Shown here piece after piece: positions 10,292 through 20,033 of a stretch of 64,000 nt of DNA. Below the pieces are notes generated by a model that was given only the letters and a program-made list of their open reading frames with translations, had not been told where the DNA came from and ran no database searches. The first letter of the stretch is position 1. Every line of letters begins with the position of its first letter. The stretch covers positions 1,178,001 to 1,242,000 of the forward strand of contig CAWCKS010000014.1 of the NCBI GenBank assembly GCA_963796195.1, written 5' to 3'. Origin of the DNA: CAWCKS01 sp963796195. GTDB lineage: Bacteria; Pseudomonadota; Alphaproteobacteria; Rhizobiales; Xanthobacteraceae. The position numbers and the translations under genes were made by a program.

Positions 10292-11529
10292 ATGGCACTC
10301 TACCATTTCAAGAACTTTCAGATGCTCGACCCCGAGGTCGGCGAACTGCAGGGCGGCCACGAAATGGTCGTCGACGGCGACAAGATCCGCGAGGTTGCCG
10401 ATAGGCCGATCAAGTCCGGCCAGGCCGATGTGGTCGACTGCGGCGGGCGAACACTGATGCCCGGCCTGATCGACAGCCACGTTCACGTCGTCCTCTCCGA
10501 GGTCTCGCTGCGCAATCTCGAAAGCGTGCCGCTGACGCTGATGACTGCGCGGGCCGCAACGCTGATGCGCGGGATGCTCGACCGCGGTTTCACCTGCGTG
10601 CGCGACACCGGCGGCGCCGACTGGGGACTGAAGGAAGCAACCGACAAGGGGTTGTTGCCCGGCCCTCGCCTGTTCATCGCCGGTCGTGCCATCGGCCCGA
10701 CCGGCGGCCATTCGGACAGCCGGCGCCGCACCGATTTCGGCGTACGCTGCCACTGCTGCAACGCCATGGTGTTCGCGATGGGCGTTGCCGATGGCGTATC
10801 CGAGGTTCGTCGCGCGGTGCGCGAGGAAATGCGCCAGGGCGCCGATCACGTGAAGCTGATGATGTCGGGTGGCGTCGCCTCACCCTACGATCCGCTCGAC
10901 AGCCTGCAGCTTGCGCCCGATGAGGTGACCGCGGCGGTTGAAGAGGCGCATGCGTTCGGCCGCTACGTCTGCGCCCACGCCTACACTCCGGCCGCGATCA
11001 CCCGCGCCGCGCATGCCGGGGTGCGAACCATCGAGCACGGCAACCTGATCGACGACGCCTCCGCAAAACTGATGGCCGAGAAGGGCATGTTCCTGATCGC
11101 CAATCTCGTCACCTATTTCGAGATGAAGAAGCGCGCCGCCGAGTACGGCATGACCTCCGAGATGCTGGCGAAGAACGATCTCGTCATCGATGGCGCGCTG
11201 AAGTCACTGGAAATCTGCAAGCGCCACGGCATTCCCGTTGGCTTCGGGACCGATTTGCTGGGGCAGCTGCAAGTCGAACAGTCGGAAGAATTCACGCTTG
11301 CGCGCGCGCGTGGTCTCAGCCGTCGAGATCATCCGCTCGGCGACGACGATCGGCGCGAAAATTCTGCGTATGGAAGGCAAGCTCGGCTGCCTGAAGGTCG
11401 GCGCGTTCGCCGATCTCATCCTGGTCGACGGCAATCCACTGAAAGATCTCACGGTGCTGCAGGGCCAGGGCAAGCATTTGGCGCGGCATCATGAAGGGCG
11501 GCCGGTTCCACAAGAACAACTTGCATTGA
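10292..11529 (+). CDS. Metal-dependent amidohydrolase (imidazolonepropionase/prolidase-like), two frameshifts
   Basis: Amidohydrolase-superfamily enzyme of about 412 aa. Visible metal-site elements in order: DSHVHV (HxH), HVKLMMSGG (the usual lysine position), CAHAYTP, TIEHGN, and GFGTDLLG (the catalytic Asp). It begins MALYHFKNFQMLDPEVGELQ; this ATG fits the family N-terminus better than the longer frame starting at 10148. An extra G in a GC-alternating tract near 11300 and one indel near 11485 break the frame; reading through them gives VVSAVEIIRSATTIGAKIL and an end at KGGRFHKNNLH (TGA 11527-11529). The 46-nt gap to the M24 peptidase gene suggests one transcript. Likely a cytoplasmic hydrolase acting on the same imported compound as the hydantoinase. 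Confidence 0.82.
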
Positions 11530-11575
11530 GACGCGACGCCGATCGCCAGTAGCCAATCTTAAAAGGACAAGAACA

Positions 11576-12799
11576 ATGACCATCGGTGTGGGTGGATCGA
11601 CCGCGGAAAAAGAACTCGCCGCGATGACGTCGATGCGTGGCGATGTGCCGCCAATCGGCGTCGAGGAACGGCTGAAACGGATCGCCCGGGCGCAGGAGAT
11701 CATGCGGGAGAAAGGCATCGACGCGCTCTATCTCGATGTCTCCTCCAGCATGGTCTACTTCGCCGGCCTAAACTTCCGCCGCACCGAGCGCATGCACTCC
11801 GCGGTGCTGCCGGCCAAGGGCGAGATCGTCTACATCTCGCCGGCGTTCGAGGTCGAGAAGCTGAAGACCATGACCTCGTTCGGCGACAAGATCGAGGTGT
11901 GGGAGGAGGACGACGACCCGACCGCAGTCGTCACCGATACCGTGCGCTCGCTCGGTTATCCGAAAGGCGTCATCGCAGTCGATGAGGCGACGCCGTTCTT
12001 CACGTTCGACGGGCTGCGCCGCGCCGGCAACAGCTACACTTTCGTCAATGCGGTCGAGGTCACCGCCGCCTGCCGCATGATCAAGTCGGAGCACGAGCTT
12101 GCGCTGATGCAGACAGCGAAGAACATCACGCTCGAAGCGCACAAGGCCGCCGCCCGCATCATGCGCGATGGCATCACGACGACGGAGGTGCAGGCGTTCA
12201 TCGTCGCTGCGCACAAGAAGCTCGGCTCGGAAGGCGTGCCGCCATTCAATGCGGTGCTGTTTGGCGAGGCGACCGCCTATCCGCACGGCGTGCCCTACCC
12301 GCAGACGCTGAAGGACGGCGACATGGTGCTGATCGACACCGGCGCGCCGGTGGACGGCTATCTGTCCGACATCACGCGCTCCTACGTGTTTGGCACGCCG
12401 ACGAAAGCGGCAGCGCGAGGTGTGGAATCTGCGAGAAGGCCGCGCAGGCGGCGGCGTTTGCCGCAGCCAAACCCGGCAACAGGTGCGAGGACATCGATGC
12501 CGCCGCGCGTGGTGTGATCACCGGGGGCGGCTTTGGTCCGGGCTACGCGACGCCCGGGCTGCCGCACCGGACCGGTCACGGCATCGGCCTCGACGTTCAC
12601 GAGTGGCCTTACCTCGTAAAGGGCGACAAGACCGTGTTGCGGCCGGGTATGACGTTCTCGAACGAGCCGACGATCTGCATCTATGGCGAGTTCGGCATTC
12701 GGCCTGGAGGATCACATGGTCATCACGGAGACCGGCGCGCGCTGGTTCACGCAGCCGGCGCATACGGTCGATGATCCCTTTGGATTGGACATCGGCTGA
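11576..12799 (+). CDS. M24 family metallopeptidase (Xaa-Pro dipeptidase-like), three frameshifts
   Basis: Pita-bread-fold peptidase of about 407 aa with an N-terminal creatinase-like domain (IDALYLDVSSSMVYFAGLNF). Dinuclear metal ligands are visible: Asp in VLIDTGAPVDGYLSD, His in GLPHRTGHGIG, Glu in FSNEPTI and Glu in ITETGARWF. Frame changes near 12405, 12425 and 12705; the reading frame ends HTVDDPFGLDIG with TGA at 12797-12799. AAGGAC lies 8 nt before the ATG. Family members cleave Xaa-Pro dipeptides or act on creatine-like and other small amides. It is downstream of the amidohydrolase and opposite the hydantoinase operon, consistent with breakdown of modified peptides. Confidence 0.82.
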
Positions 12800-12872
12800 T
12801 CACTGGTCTCTTTAGGTGTATGGCATAAGGATCTTCAATCATAAAGAGCATAAGATCTTGCGCGAAAAAACT

Positions 12873-12889
12873 CATATCATGATGATATG
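12873..12889. other. AT-rich perfect inverted repeat in convergent gap
   Basis: CATATCA-TGA-TGATATG is a perfect 7-bp inverted repeat followed by GTCGGGGTTTTT. It sits between the ends of two converging genes (M24 peptidase and GAF protein), so it may be a weak bidirectional terminator or a protein-binding site. The stem is too AT-rich for a strong intrinsic terminator. Confidence 0.35.
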
Positions 12890-12922
12890 TCGGGGTTTTT
12901 CGGAGACCACCCCCGGCGCTCT

Positions 12923-13420
12923 TTAACCGTCGACGGCTTTCAGCAGCGCCGGCACCAGCAACCCGGACAACACCCGCCCGATCTGCATCTCGCGCTCGCC
13001 ATACATTTCCTCTTCGCCACAGAAATTCAGCGTGCCGAGGCGACGACCCGCGTGGCGCACCGGCACATTCATAATCGCCGTGATGCCGAGCGAGAAGATC
13101 AGTTCGTGATCGAAGAACGCTTCTTTCACCTGCGCTTTGGTCCCGGCAAGAAAAATGCCGCCGTGCTCCATCGCGCCGTGGCTGGCGGTGATCTTGTCGA
13201 GAGGCTTTCTCCCGCCGAGTGGATAGGCCTTCTCGTCGCTCGACGAGAGTCGTTCGACCACCGCATCCTTCTCGACATATTTGAGAATGGTCAGCAAGCG
13301 CCAGCCGCAGGTCTCTTTCGCGAGCCGCTCGACCGCCTTGTAGGTCTCGCGCTCCGGCTTCTCGGCCTGCAGGACCATGACGGTGCTGACGTCGGCGAGG
13401 GTCAGGTCACGCTTTGACAT
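12923..13420 (-). CDS. GAF-domain protein, small, at the end of the Liv operon
   Basis: 165-aa cytoplasmic protein from MSKRDLTLADVSTVMVLQ to LLVPALLKAVDG, with a single GAF-like fold: TCGWRLLTILKYV, DHELIFSLGITAIMNVPVRHAGRRLGTLNFCGEE, REMQIGRVLSGLLVPALL. GAF domains bind small ligands. There is no attached output domain, so it could be a stand-alone sensor or an enzyme-like accessory. The ATG at 13418-13420 overlaps the last 14 nt of the livM-type gene, so it is translated from the same message. The ligand may be the transporter's substrate, but nothing in the sequence proves it. Confidence 0.75.
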   Translation of the reverse strand: MSKRDLTLADVSTVMVLQAEKPERETYKAVERLAKETCGWRLLTILKYVEKDAVVERLSSSDEKAYPLGGRKPLDKITASHGAMEHGGIFLAGTKAQVKEAFFDHELIFSLGITAIMNVPVRHAGRRLGTLNFCGEEEMYGEREMQIGRVLSGLLVPALLKAVDG

Positions 13421-14358
13421 CGGTAATCTCCGCTTGGCTCGCTCGCTTGATGACATCAGGCAAAGCCGGTTGTTGAATTTTCTCCGGGATCAGACCCTGC
13501 GTGTAGAAGCGCAGGATCACCAGTAACGCCACCGCAATCAGCATTTCGCGCAATGCCGCGCCCTGTACCGCGGAAACAAACGGCAGCAGCGGCATGACGA
13601 ACCGGGTTGATTCCAGGAAGAACACCACGACGACAGCACCGAACACCGCGCCCTTGTTGTTGCCGAGCCCGCCGGCCAGCAGCGCCAGGATCACATACAG
13701 GGTGAGCAGCGGCTCGAACAGGTCCGGTGCGATGTAGCTCGTGAAATGCCCGTAGAGCGCACCGCCAAGACCGAGCGCCGCGGTACCGAACGCAAACGCC
13801 TTGACCTTCAGTCGCGTGACATTCTTGCCGGCGACCTGCACGATCTGCTCGTCGTCGCGGATGCCGCGCAGCGCACGGCCAAACGGCGATGCGCTCAGAC
13901 GCTCGTTCAGCACGAACAGAACAAACATGACGACGACGATGATGCCGAGAAATAGCAGATTGAAGCCGTGCGGGCCGAGTTCCTGCCGCATCGGCCCTGG
14001 AATACCTGACAAGCCATCGGTGCCGTTAGCGAGCCAGATCTCATTGCGACATCACGATGCGCATCGTTTCGGCAAAACCGAGCGTGACGATCGCGAGATA
14101 GTCACCGCGCAAATTGACCGTCACCAGCGCAACGATCATGCCGACCAGCGATGTAACGATCATCGCAGCGACAACGCCGCCCCAGATCGGCCAGCCGAAT
14201 TTCAGCGTCAGCAGCGCCGAGGTATAGGCGCCGACCGCAAAGAAACCGACCAGGCCGAGATTGATCAGGCCGGCCATGCCCCAGATCACGTTCATGCCGA
14301 GCGCCAGGATCGCGTAGATCCCGGCGGTGACGGCCATCGCGATCAGATAATGTTCCAT
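13407..14358 (-). CDS. livM: Branched-chain amino acid-type ABC permease LivM, one frameshift
   Basis: Inner-membrane permease starting MEHYLIAMAVTAGIYAILALGMNVIWG, with the LivM hallmark GLINLGLVGFFAVGAYTSALL and the DYLAIVTLGFAETMRI segment, then a C-terminal half with RGIRDDEQIVQVAGKNV (EAA-like loop) and GGLGNNKGAVFGA. The frame breaks near 14043; restoring it gives NEIWLANGTDG across the junction. GAGGGA precedes the start by 4-5 nt and the gene begins 6 nt after the livH stop. About 316 aa, normal for the family. Confidence 0.85.
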
Positions 14359-14364
14359 GATCCC

Positions 14365-15226
14365 TCAATAGGCCGGCTGCGCCGAGAATGCCGCGCGGGC
14401 GCAGCGTGAGTACTAGGAAGATCGCGAGAAAGCCGATCGCGGTGCGATAGGCGGGCGACAGGACCAGCAGCGACAGCTCCTCGCCGACGCCGATGACGAG
14501 CGCACCGACGATCGCGCCGGGGATGCTGCCGAGCCCGCCGACCACGGCGGCCGCAAATACCGACAGGATGGTCTTGAAGCCGACCAGAGGATCGACCGTG
14601 GTGTCGAGCCCGACCAGCATGCCGCCGATCCCGGCAAGGCCCATCGCCACAAACGAGACAATCCGCGCCACCATGTCGACGTCGATGCCCTTGATCGAGG
14701 CCAGCGCCGGATTGTCCGCCACCGCTCGCATTGCCTTGCCGGCGCGGGTCGTCATCATGAAGGCTGTTAAAGCAAGCACGACAGCAGCCGCGACCGCGAG
14801 ATTTTCGACCTGCTGTGGTCCAACACGCAGGCCATCGAACACCCAGTCGCGGCGCAGCGGCAGATTGTAGCCCCGCATCTGGTTGGCGAAGATGAACCGC
14901 ACCACGTTTTCGAGCGCGATGGTGAGCGCGATCGATCCGATCGCCGTGGTGATGAAGCCGGAGGCGCGGAACGGCTTCAGCACGAACTCGTCGCTGAGCC
15001 AGCCGACCAGGCCGGCGACGATGAACGCCGCGAGCAACGACACGTAGACCGGCATGCCGAAGCTCACATTGGCGACAAGGCCGGCATAGGCGCCGATCGT
15101 CATCAGCGACGCCAGCGCGAAGTTGGTGAACCGCAACACGGCGAAGATCAGCGTCAGACCGATAGCCGGCAGCGCAAGCACGGTGCCGGCCATCAGGCCA
15201 TTCAACACAAGCTGCGCCACGTGCAT
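14365..15226 (-). CDS. livH: Branched-chain amino acid-type ABC permease LivH, C-terminal frameshift
   Basis: Permease of about 286 aa, MHVAQLVLNGLMAGTVLALPAIGLTLIFAVLRFTNFA at the N-terminus, then AMRAVADNPALASIKGID (EAA-like loop) and GGLGSIPGAIVGALVIG. The long frame runs on into the next gene in the wrong phase. Shifting one base near 14380 gives the usual short tail, RPRGILGAQPAY, and a TGA at 14365-14367 just before livM. It would form the channel with LivM. First permease after the binding-protein gene, 49 nt away. Confidence 0.85.
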
Positions 15227-15275
15227 CAGCTATTTGGCCCCAATAATCCCAATAGTGAAGGCTTTCGTGACGCGC

Positions 15276-16472
15276 TCATACGATCTTCAAAAACTCCAGC
15301 TTGCCGTTGTGAACCTGCAGCCAGCGGAAGCGACAGGTCGTGATGTCGCCGATCTCGTTGAAGTCGCAAGGGCCGGATGCGCCCTCGTAGTTGATGTCCT
15401 TGCCGGCCGCGAGCAGCTTCAGCCCTTCGACCGCCGAATAGACCTTTTGTCCGTCGCCCTGGCTGATCTTGCGGACGTTGTCCTTCAACGCGACGCCGCT
15501 TGCATCCTTGGCTTTCGCAATCGTCAACACCGCGAGGCTTGCCCAGTCGGTTGCCTGCGCGACATAGCCGTCAATCTCCTTCAGACCAAGCCGATCGGCG
15601 GCAAGCTTGTACGCGCTGCTGTCGAGATCGGCCGATGGTCCGCGGCAAAAATCCCCTCGGAGACCTCCGGCGGATTGGCGTCGAGCGTTGCCTGCGGCAC
15701 CGCATAGGTCTGGGCGAACTTCGGCAGGTCAACGCCAGCCTTCCAGAGATCGCGCAACACGACGACGGTGTCGGGGGCATAGCCATTAAGGTAGAGGAAG
15801 TCCGGCTTGCTCGCCATGATCTGGTCGATCTCGGAGCGATAGGTCGGCTTGTCCTTCTCGTAGATCACCTGGCCGACGACGCTGCCGCCGACGCTCTTCA
15901 TGTAATTGTCGATGTGCTCCTTGGTCGGCACTGCGAACGGCGCCTGGATGCCGAGCACGCCGATACGCCGCTTGCCGAGGCCTGCGATGTAGCTCGCGTG
16001 CGCAATCGCTTGCAGTTTCGATGTTCGGCTGGGTGCGGACCAGAAAGCCCTGGTGCGGCAGCAGCGTGATGCTGTCGGCGCCCGACACTGTCATCAGGAA
16101 TGTCTTGCTCTCCCAGCACACCGGCGCGACGGCCGAGGTCACTGCCGATGCCCAGGTCCCCATGATGACGGGCACCTTGTCGACCTCGATCAGCTTGCGC
16201 GCGGCGCGGACTGCTGCTTCCGGATTGGTCTGGTCGTCCTCGACCACGGTCTCGACGCGGCGGCCCATCACGCCGCCGGCCTTGTTGACCTCCTCGAACA
16301 CCGCCTGCATCGCCTTCAGCATGCGCGGGCCGTCGTTGCCGCCGGCACCGGTCAGCGGGGTGAGGATGCCGACCTTGATCGGCTCGGCCTGCGCCCAGGC
16401 CCGGACGGGCAGGCTGGCGGCGGCCGCGGACGCCACGGCGCCCTTGAGAACGCTTCTGCGGTTAAGGCTCAT
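15276..16472 (-). CDS. ABC transporter substrate-binding protein (Leu/Ile/Val-type), multiple frameshifts
   Basis: Periplasmic type I binding protein of about 400 aa with a twin-arginine-like leader (MSLNRRSVLKGAVASAAAA ending near AWAQA). Family blocks follow in order: IKVGILTPLTGAGG, MGRRVETVVEDDQTNP, VPVIMGTWASAVTSAVAPV, GKRRIGVLGIQAPF, DFLYLNGYAPDTVVVL, and the C-terminal YEGASGPCDFNEIGDI. Frame changes near 16020, near 15890-15960 and near 15640. AAGGAG 8 nt upstream fixes the ATG at 16472. It is the recognition component of the Liv-type transporter encoded around it; the ligand cannot be read from sequence. Confidence 0.83.
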
Positions 16473-16584
16473 CTTGTGGACTCCTTCTTTGCTCATAGCG
16501 CGAGGATCAGGCCGCGACGGTACTTGATCTCGTCGGCCGGGCAATCGCAAATTTCGCGAACAATCACTCGTCTGCACCCGCCGC

Positions 16585-17291
16585 TCAGCCTCCGAGAAAA
16601 ATGCGCTGGATGTCGGGATCGGCCGCCAGCTGCTTGGCCTCGCCGGTTCGGCTGTTCTTGCCGTCGACCAAAATGTAGGCGCGATGCGACAGCTCGAGCG
16701 CCTCGCTCGCGTTCTGCTCGACGATCCCGATCGAGAGTCCCTGACGGTTAATCTCGGCGATCGCGTCGAATAATCGTTCGGCCGCAAGCGGCGACAGGCC
16801 GGCGGACGGCTCGTCCAGCAACAAAACGCGCGGCTCGACGATAACGCCATTGCCATCGCCAGTATCTGGCGCTCGCCGCCGGACAGCGTGCGCGCGGCAT
16901 GACGTCGCTTGGTGCCGAGCACCGGAAAGCGCGCAAACGCCGCGTCGATCCGCTGCGCGACGGCGCCCGCGCTGACATAGCCACCCATCTCGAGATTTTC
17001 CTTCACCGACAGCGAGGGAAACACGTTGGCTTCCTGCGGCACATAGGCAAGGCCGGCGCGCGAGATGTCACGCGGCGCCCGCGCCGTGATATCGGCTTCG
17101 CCAAGAAGCACGCGGCCGGATTTCGGCTGCACGAGCCCGGCAATCACCTTCAGCAGCGTCGATTTGCCGGCACCGTTCGGGCCGATGATGCACACGATTT
17201 CACCGGCGTCGACGCGGAAATCAACGCCCTTCAGGATTTCATCGGCGGCGCCATAGCCCGCGACGACGCCCGTGACCTCAAGCTCCGCCAT
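16585..17291 (-). CDS. livF: Branched-chain amino acid-type ABC ATPase LivF, one frameshift
   Basis: ATPase of about 235 aa: Walker A GPNGAGKST, Q-loop VPQEANVFPSL, signature LSGGERQ, Walker B LLDEPSAGLSP, H-loop replaced in the usual LivF manner by IVEQNASEAL. The frame breaks near 16835, between the signature and Walker B. The ATG shares one base with the stop of the LivG gene (TGATG at 17289-17293). Works as a heterodimer with LivG. Confidence 0.86.
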
Positions 17292-18066
17292 CAGTGCGCG
17301 CTCCGTGCCCGCCGGCCCATATAGGCTTCCTGCACCCGCACATCGCGCGCGATCTCGTCAAACGTGCCGGCGGTCAGGTAGCGCCCTTCCGCCATGCACA
17401 ACGACGCGGTCGCAAAGCCGCGCCACCATATCCATCTGATGCTCGATCAGCAGGATCGGCAGTCCCTCGGCGAGCAAGCGCCTGCAAATGTTCGCCGATC
17501 TCCCGCGCCAGCGTCGGATTGACGCCGGCGATCGGCTCATCGAGCAGGATCATTTTTGGTTCGGCCATCAGCGCGCGACCGATCTCGAGCAGCTTCTTCT
17601 GTCCGCCCGACAGGGCGGACGCCGGATGATAAATCACCGGCCTGAGGTTCAGCCGCTCGGCGATCGCCAGCGCCTTGACCATCAACTCATCTTCGCGAGC
17701 GCGCGCCGCAGCGCTTCGCGTCAGCGCGTGAAAAATCTCTTCGCCGGGCTGGCGCTGACCATAGAGCAAGAGGTTCTCCAGCACCGACATGCGCGACAGC
17801 CCGCGCGCGATCTGGAAGGTCCTGATCAGGCCGGCCGACGTCACGCGATCGGGCCGCAATCCCGTGATGTCGCGGCCGTCAAAGATGATCCGGCCGCGAT
17901 CGGGCGGGATCACTCCGGAGATGCAATTGAACAGCGTGGTCTTGCCGGCGCCGTTCGGGCCGATCAGGCCGGTGATGCCGAGCGGTGCGACCTCAAGCGA
18001 CACACCGTTCAGCGCATGCACGCCGTAGAAGGCACGCTCAACGTTCTCGACCTGCAGTCCTCCCAT
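17291..18066 (-). CDS. livG: Branched-chain amino acid-type ABC ATPase LivG, two frameshifts
   Basis: ATPase with Walker A GPNGAGKTT, Q-loop RTFQIARGLSRMSVLEN, signature LSGGQKK, Walker B ILLDEPIAGVNP and H-loop LLIEHQMDMV. The C-terminal part is reached only after two one-base corrections near 17480 and near 17395 (to VVVMAEGRYLTAGTFDEI); it ends EAYMGRRARSAH. The start is uncertain: ATG 18066 (MGGLQVENVERAFYG) fits the family, while TTG 18087 gives seven more residues. First gene of the leftward Liv operon. Confidence 0.84.
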
Positions 18067-18316
18067 CACCTTGCCCACAAATCGCAATTCGTCTTACCTC
18101 GACAACCGCCGACATGCACACTTTATGCCGACAGCATCAGGTTGGAAAGGATCCCGCCCCAGGGCCTAGACGCTCCGGCCTAGTCCTTTCAGGCAGGATC
18201 TAGCCATGAAGTCCGCAACCGAAGGGACAGCTTGGCGCAACACCTGTTTCCGAGAAGCATTCGCGGGTCGCGTCGAAGATCGGCGCGTCGCTTTTCGGTC
18301 TAAACAGGAGCAATCA
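18067..18316. promoter_or_regulatory. Divergent region between Liv operon and the NGN-repeat gene 1 start
   Basis: 250 nt between the leftward livG start and the rightward AGGAG/ATG of the first NGN-repeat gene (18306-18319). It must hold both promoters. No recognisable operator was found by eye. Confidence 0.4.
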
Positions 18317-18320
18317 ATGT

Positions 18321-18324
18321 CTAA
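18321..18324 (+). repeat. Target-site duplication, left copy (CTAA)
   Basis: CTAA directly flanks the left end of the IS5-group element and is repeated at 19590-19593. It fits the YTAR target preference of IS5-group elements. A three-base TAA duplication is equally compatible and gives the same reconstructed gene. Confidence 0.75.
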
Positions 18325-19589
18325 GGGGCACCTCGAATAATTGCGCCCTGTCCATGGGAGGTCAAATCAGATTCAAGGACCGCACGCGATTTGGCAGTGG
18401 AGGCTCTCGATGGGGCAGTTGTGGCTTCTTTGATGCGAACAATCGGCTCGATGCGTTGTCAGCGAAGGGCGATCCGCTAGAGGCGATCGCGGCGCTGGTT
18501 CCGTGGGAGAGTTTTCGTGACCGACATTGAGGCTGTGGTGTTGACGCCGGAGGAAGCGAAGAAGAGCAAGGCCGGTCGCAAGCCGGTCGATGCGATCGTG
18601 ATGTTCCGCATGCTGATCTTGCAGTCGCTGTACAATCTCTCCGATGATCAGGCCGAGTATCAGGTGCGCGACCGTCTGTCATTTACGCGCTTCCTCAAGC
18701 TTGGCATCGAAGACCGCATTCCGGACGGTACGACGCTGTGGCTGTTCCGTGAGAAGCTTGCGAAAGCCGGGCTGATCGAGACGTTGTTCGAACGCTTCGG
18801 CCAGCATCTGGAGGCCAATGGCTATATTGCGCGCGGCGGGCAGATGGTCGACGCGACGATTGTGCCGGTGCCCAAGCAGCGCAACACGCGCGAGGAGAAC
18901 GAAGCGGTCAAGGCCGGCCAAATGCCCGAGGATTGGGCGCGGAAACCCGCGAAAAACCGGCAGAAGGACAAGGACGCGCGCTGGACCAAGAAGCACGGCA
19001 AAAGCTTCTTTGGCTATAAGAACCACGTCAATGCCGACGCCCGGCACAAGCTGATCCGCCGACTATGATGCGACCGACGCTTCAGTGCATGACAGCCAGA
19101 GGTTGGATGGCCTTCTGAACACTGCCAACACGTCGCGGGATGTGTACGCCGATAGCGCCTATCGCTCGGCTGAGACCGAGGTGAAACTCGACAAGCGCGG
19201 CTTCAGAAGCCGCATCCATAACCGCGCATCCCGAAACCATCCGCTGTCGGACGCGCAGCTCGAAGCCAACCGCAAGAAGAGTAAGGTCCGCGCTCGGATC
19301 GAACATGTATTCGGCGCCCAGAAGAATGCGCCGGGCGCGCGGATCATTCGACGATCGGTGCGGTCCGCGCGAGAGCCAAGATCGGTTTGCAGAACCTGGT
19401 CTACAATATGCGTCGGCTCGTGATCCTGGAGCGGATGGCCACCGCATGAGCGCGCAATAATCCTGAACGCGTCGGGGATCAGGGCCAAAAAACAGAGCGC
19501 GTCGGGCAAAATATCAGTGCGTTGAAAACACATCGTCAGCTGGAAATGGCGGTCCAACACACGCCCAAAACGTCATTGTTCGAGGTGTC
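18325..19589 (+). mobile_element. IS5-group insertion sequence, about 1.265 kb
   Basis: The element is bounded by imperfect terminal inverted repeats: left GGGGCACCTCGAATAATTG, right (reverse complement) GACACCTCGAACAATGACG, sharing CACCTCGAAYAAT. CTAA flanks both ends. It carries one transposase reading frame in the plus orientation. Length, ends, target and the DDE transposase all agree with the IS5 group of the IS5 family. It sits inside the first codons of the NGN-repeat gene, in the same direction as that gene. Confidence 0.88.
18410..19449 (+). CDS. IS5-group transposase, about four frameshifts
   Basis: DDE transposase of about 345 aa. The N-terminus reads MGQLGFFDANNRLDALSAK after dropping one T; then come AGRKPVDAIVMFRMLILQSL and the IS5-type YNLSDDQAEYQVRDRLSF. 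Catalytic Asp is in GQMVDATIVPVPK, the second Asp in VYADSAYRS, and Glu in VRARIEHVFG, near the C-terminal end (NLVYNMRRLVILERMATA). Indels sit near 18424, 18510, 19064 and 19350. Every segment stays conserved, so either the copy is very recently dead or the breaks are sequence errors. Confidence 0.85.
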
Positions 19590-19593
19590 CTAA
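19590..19593 (+). repeat. Target-site duplication, right copy (CTAA)
   Basis: Matches the CTAA at 18321-18324 and is followed directly by GGTCAAAGCG, which continues the interrupted signal-peptide codons. Confidence 0.75.
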
Positions 19594-19663
19594 GGTCAAA
19601 GCGATCATTTGCGCCGCCATTCTTTCGAGCCTCGTGGGTTCGCAAGCCTTCGCGTTCTCGATC

Positions 19664-20006
19664 GGCAGCGGCAACGGCAACGGCAACGGCAACGTCGGCA
19701 TCGCCAACGGTAACGGCAACGGAACGGCAACTGGGGCCTTCAACGGCAACCTGAACGGCAACGGCAACTTCGGCATCGGCAACGGCAACGTGAACGGCAA
19801 CGGCAACGTCGGTGCCTTCAGCGGCAACCTGAACGGCAACGGCAACGCCGGGCTCCTCAACGGCAACGGAAACGGAAACCTCAATACCGGCTTCGTGAAC
19901 GGCAACGGGAACGGCAACGGCAACGTCGGAATTCTCAACGGCAATCTGAACGGCAACGGCAACCTGGGTGCGTTCAGCGGCAATCTGAAACGGCAACAGC
20001 AACCAC
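19664..20006 (+). repeat. 39-bp (13-residue) tandem repeats encoding NGN units
   Basis: About eight degenerate copies of a 39-bp unit built on AACGGC hexamers. Successive units translate as GAFNGNLNGNGNF, GIGNGNVNGNGNV, GAFSGNLNGNGNA, GLLNGNGNGNLNT, GFVNGNGNGNGNV, GILNGNLNGNGNL. The regular 13-residue spacing with small hydrophobics at positions 2-3 and 13 suggests stacked coils of a beta-solenoid-like fold (inference). Confidence 0.85.
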
Positions 20007-20014
20007 TAGCCTGA

Positions 20015-20033
20015 CCCCGCGCCGGCGGCGGGG
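20015..20033 (+). terminator. GC-rich hairpin after NGN gene 1
   Basis: CCCCGC, seven-base loop, GCGGGG directly after the end of the first repeat gene. There is no T-run behind it, so termination is possible but unproven; it could instead separate or stabilise segments of one message. Confidence 0.4.

Larger units (their letters stand above)
18317..20014 (+). pseudogene. Secreted NGN-repeat protein gene 1, split by an IS5-group element after codon 1
   Basis: Joining 18317-18324 to 19594 onward removes the IS and one target repeat and gives a continuous frame. AGGAG lies 6 nt before an ATG, then a clean Sec signal peptide (MSKVKAIICAAILSSL, ending near QAFA), then about eight 13-residue repeats of consensus G-[AIL]-[FLG]-[NS]-G-N-x-N-G-N-G-N-x. 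An extra A near 19989 probably hides the true end SGNLNGNSNH (TAG 20007-20009); as given, the frame ends at 20014. As the sequence stands, the ribosome site and start codon are cut off from the body by 1.26 kb. The only in-frame start left is GTG 19634, which lacks most of the signal peptide. The protein is probably extracellular or envelope-associated; its function is unknown. It belongs with the two similar genes and the MacAB-type exporter downstream. Confidence 0.8.
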
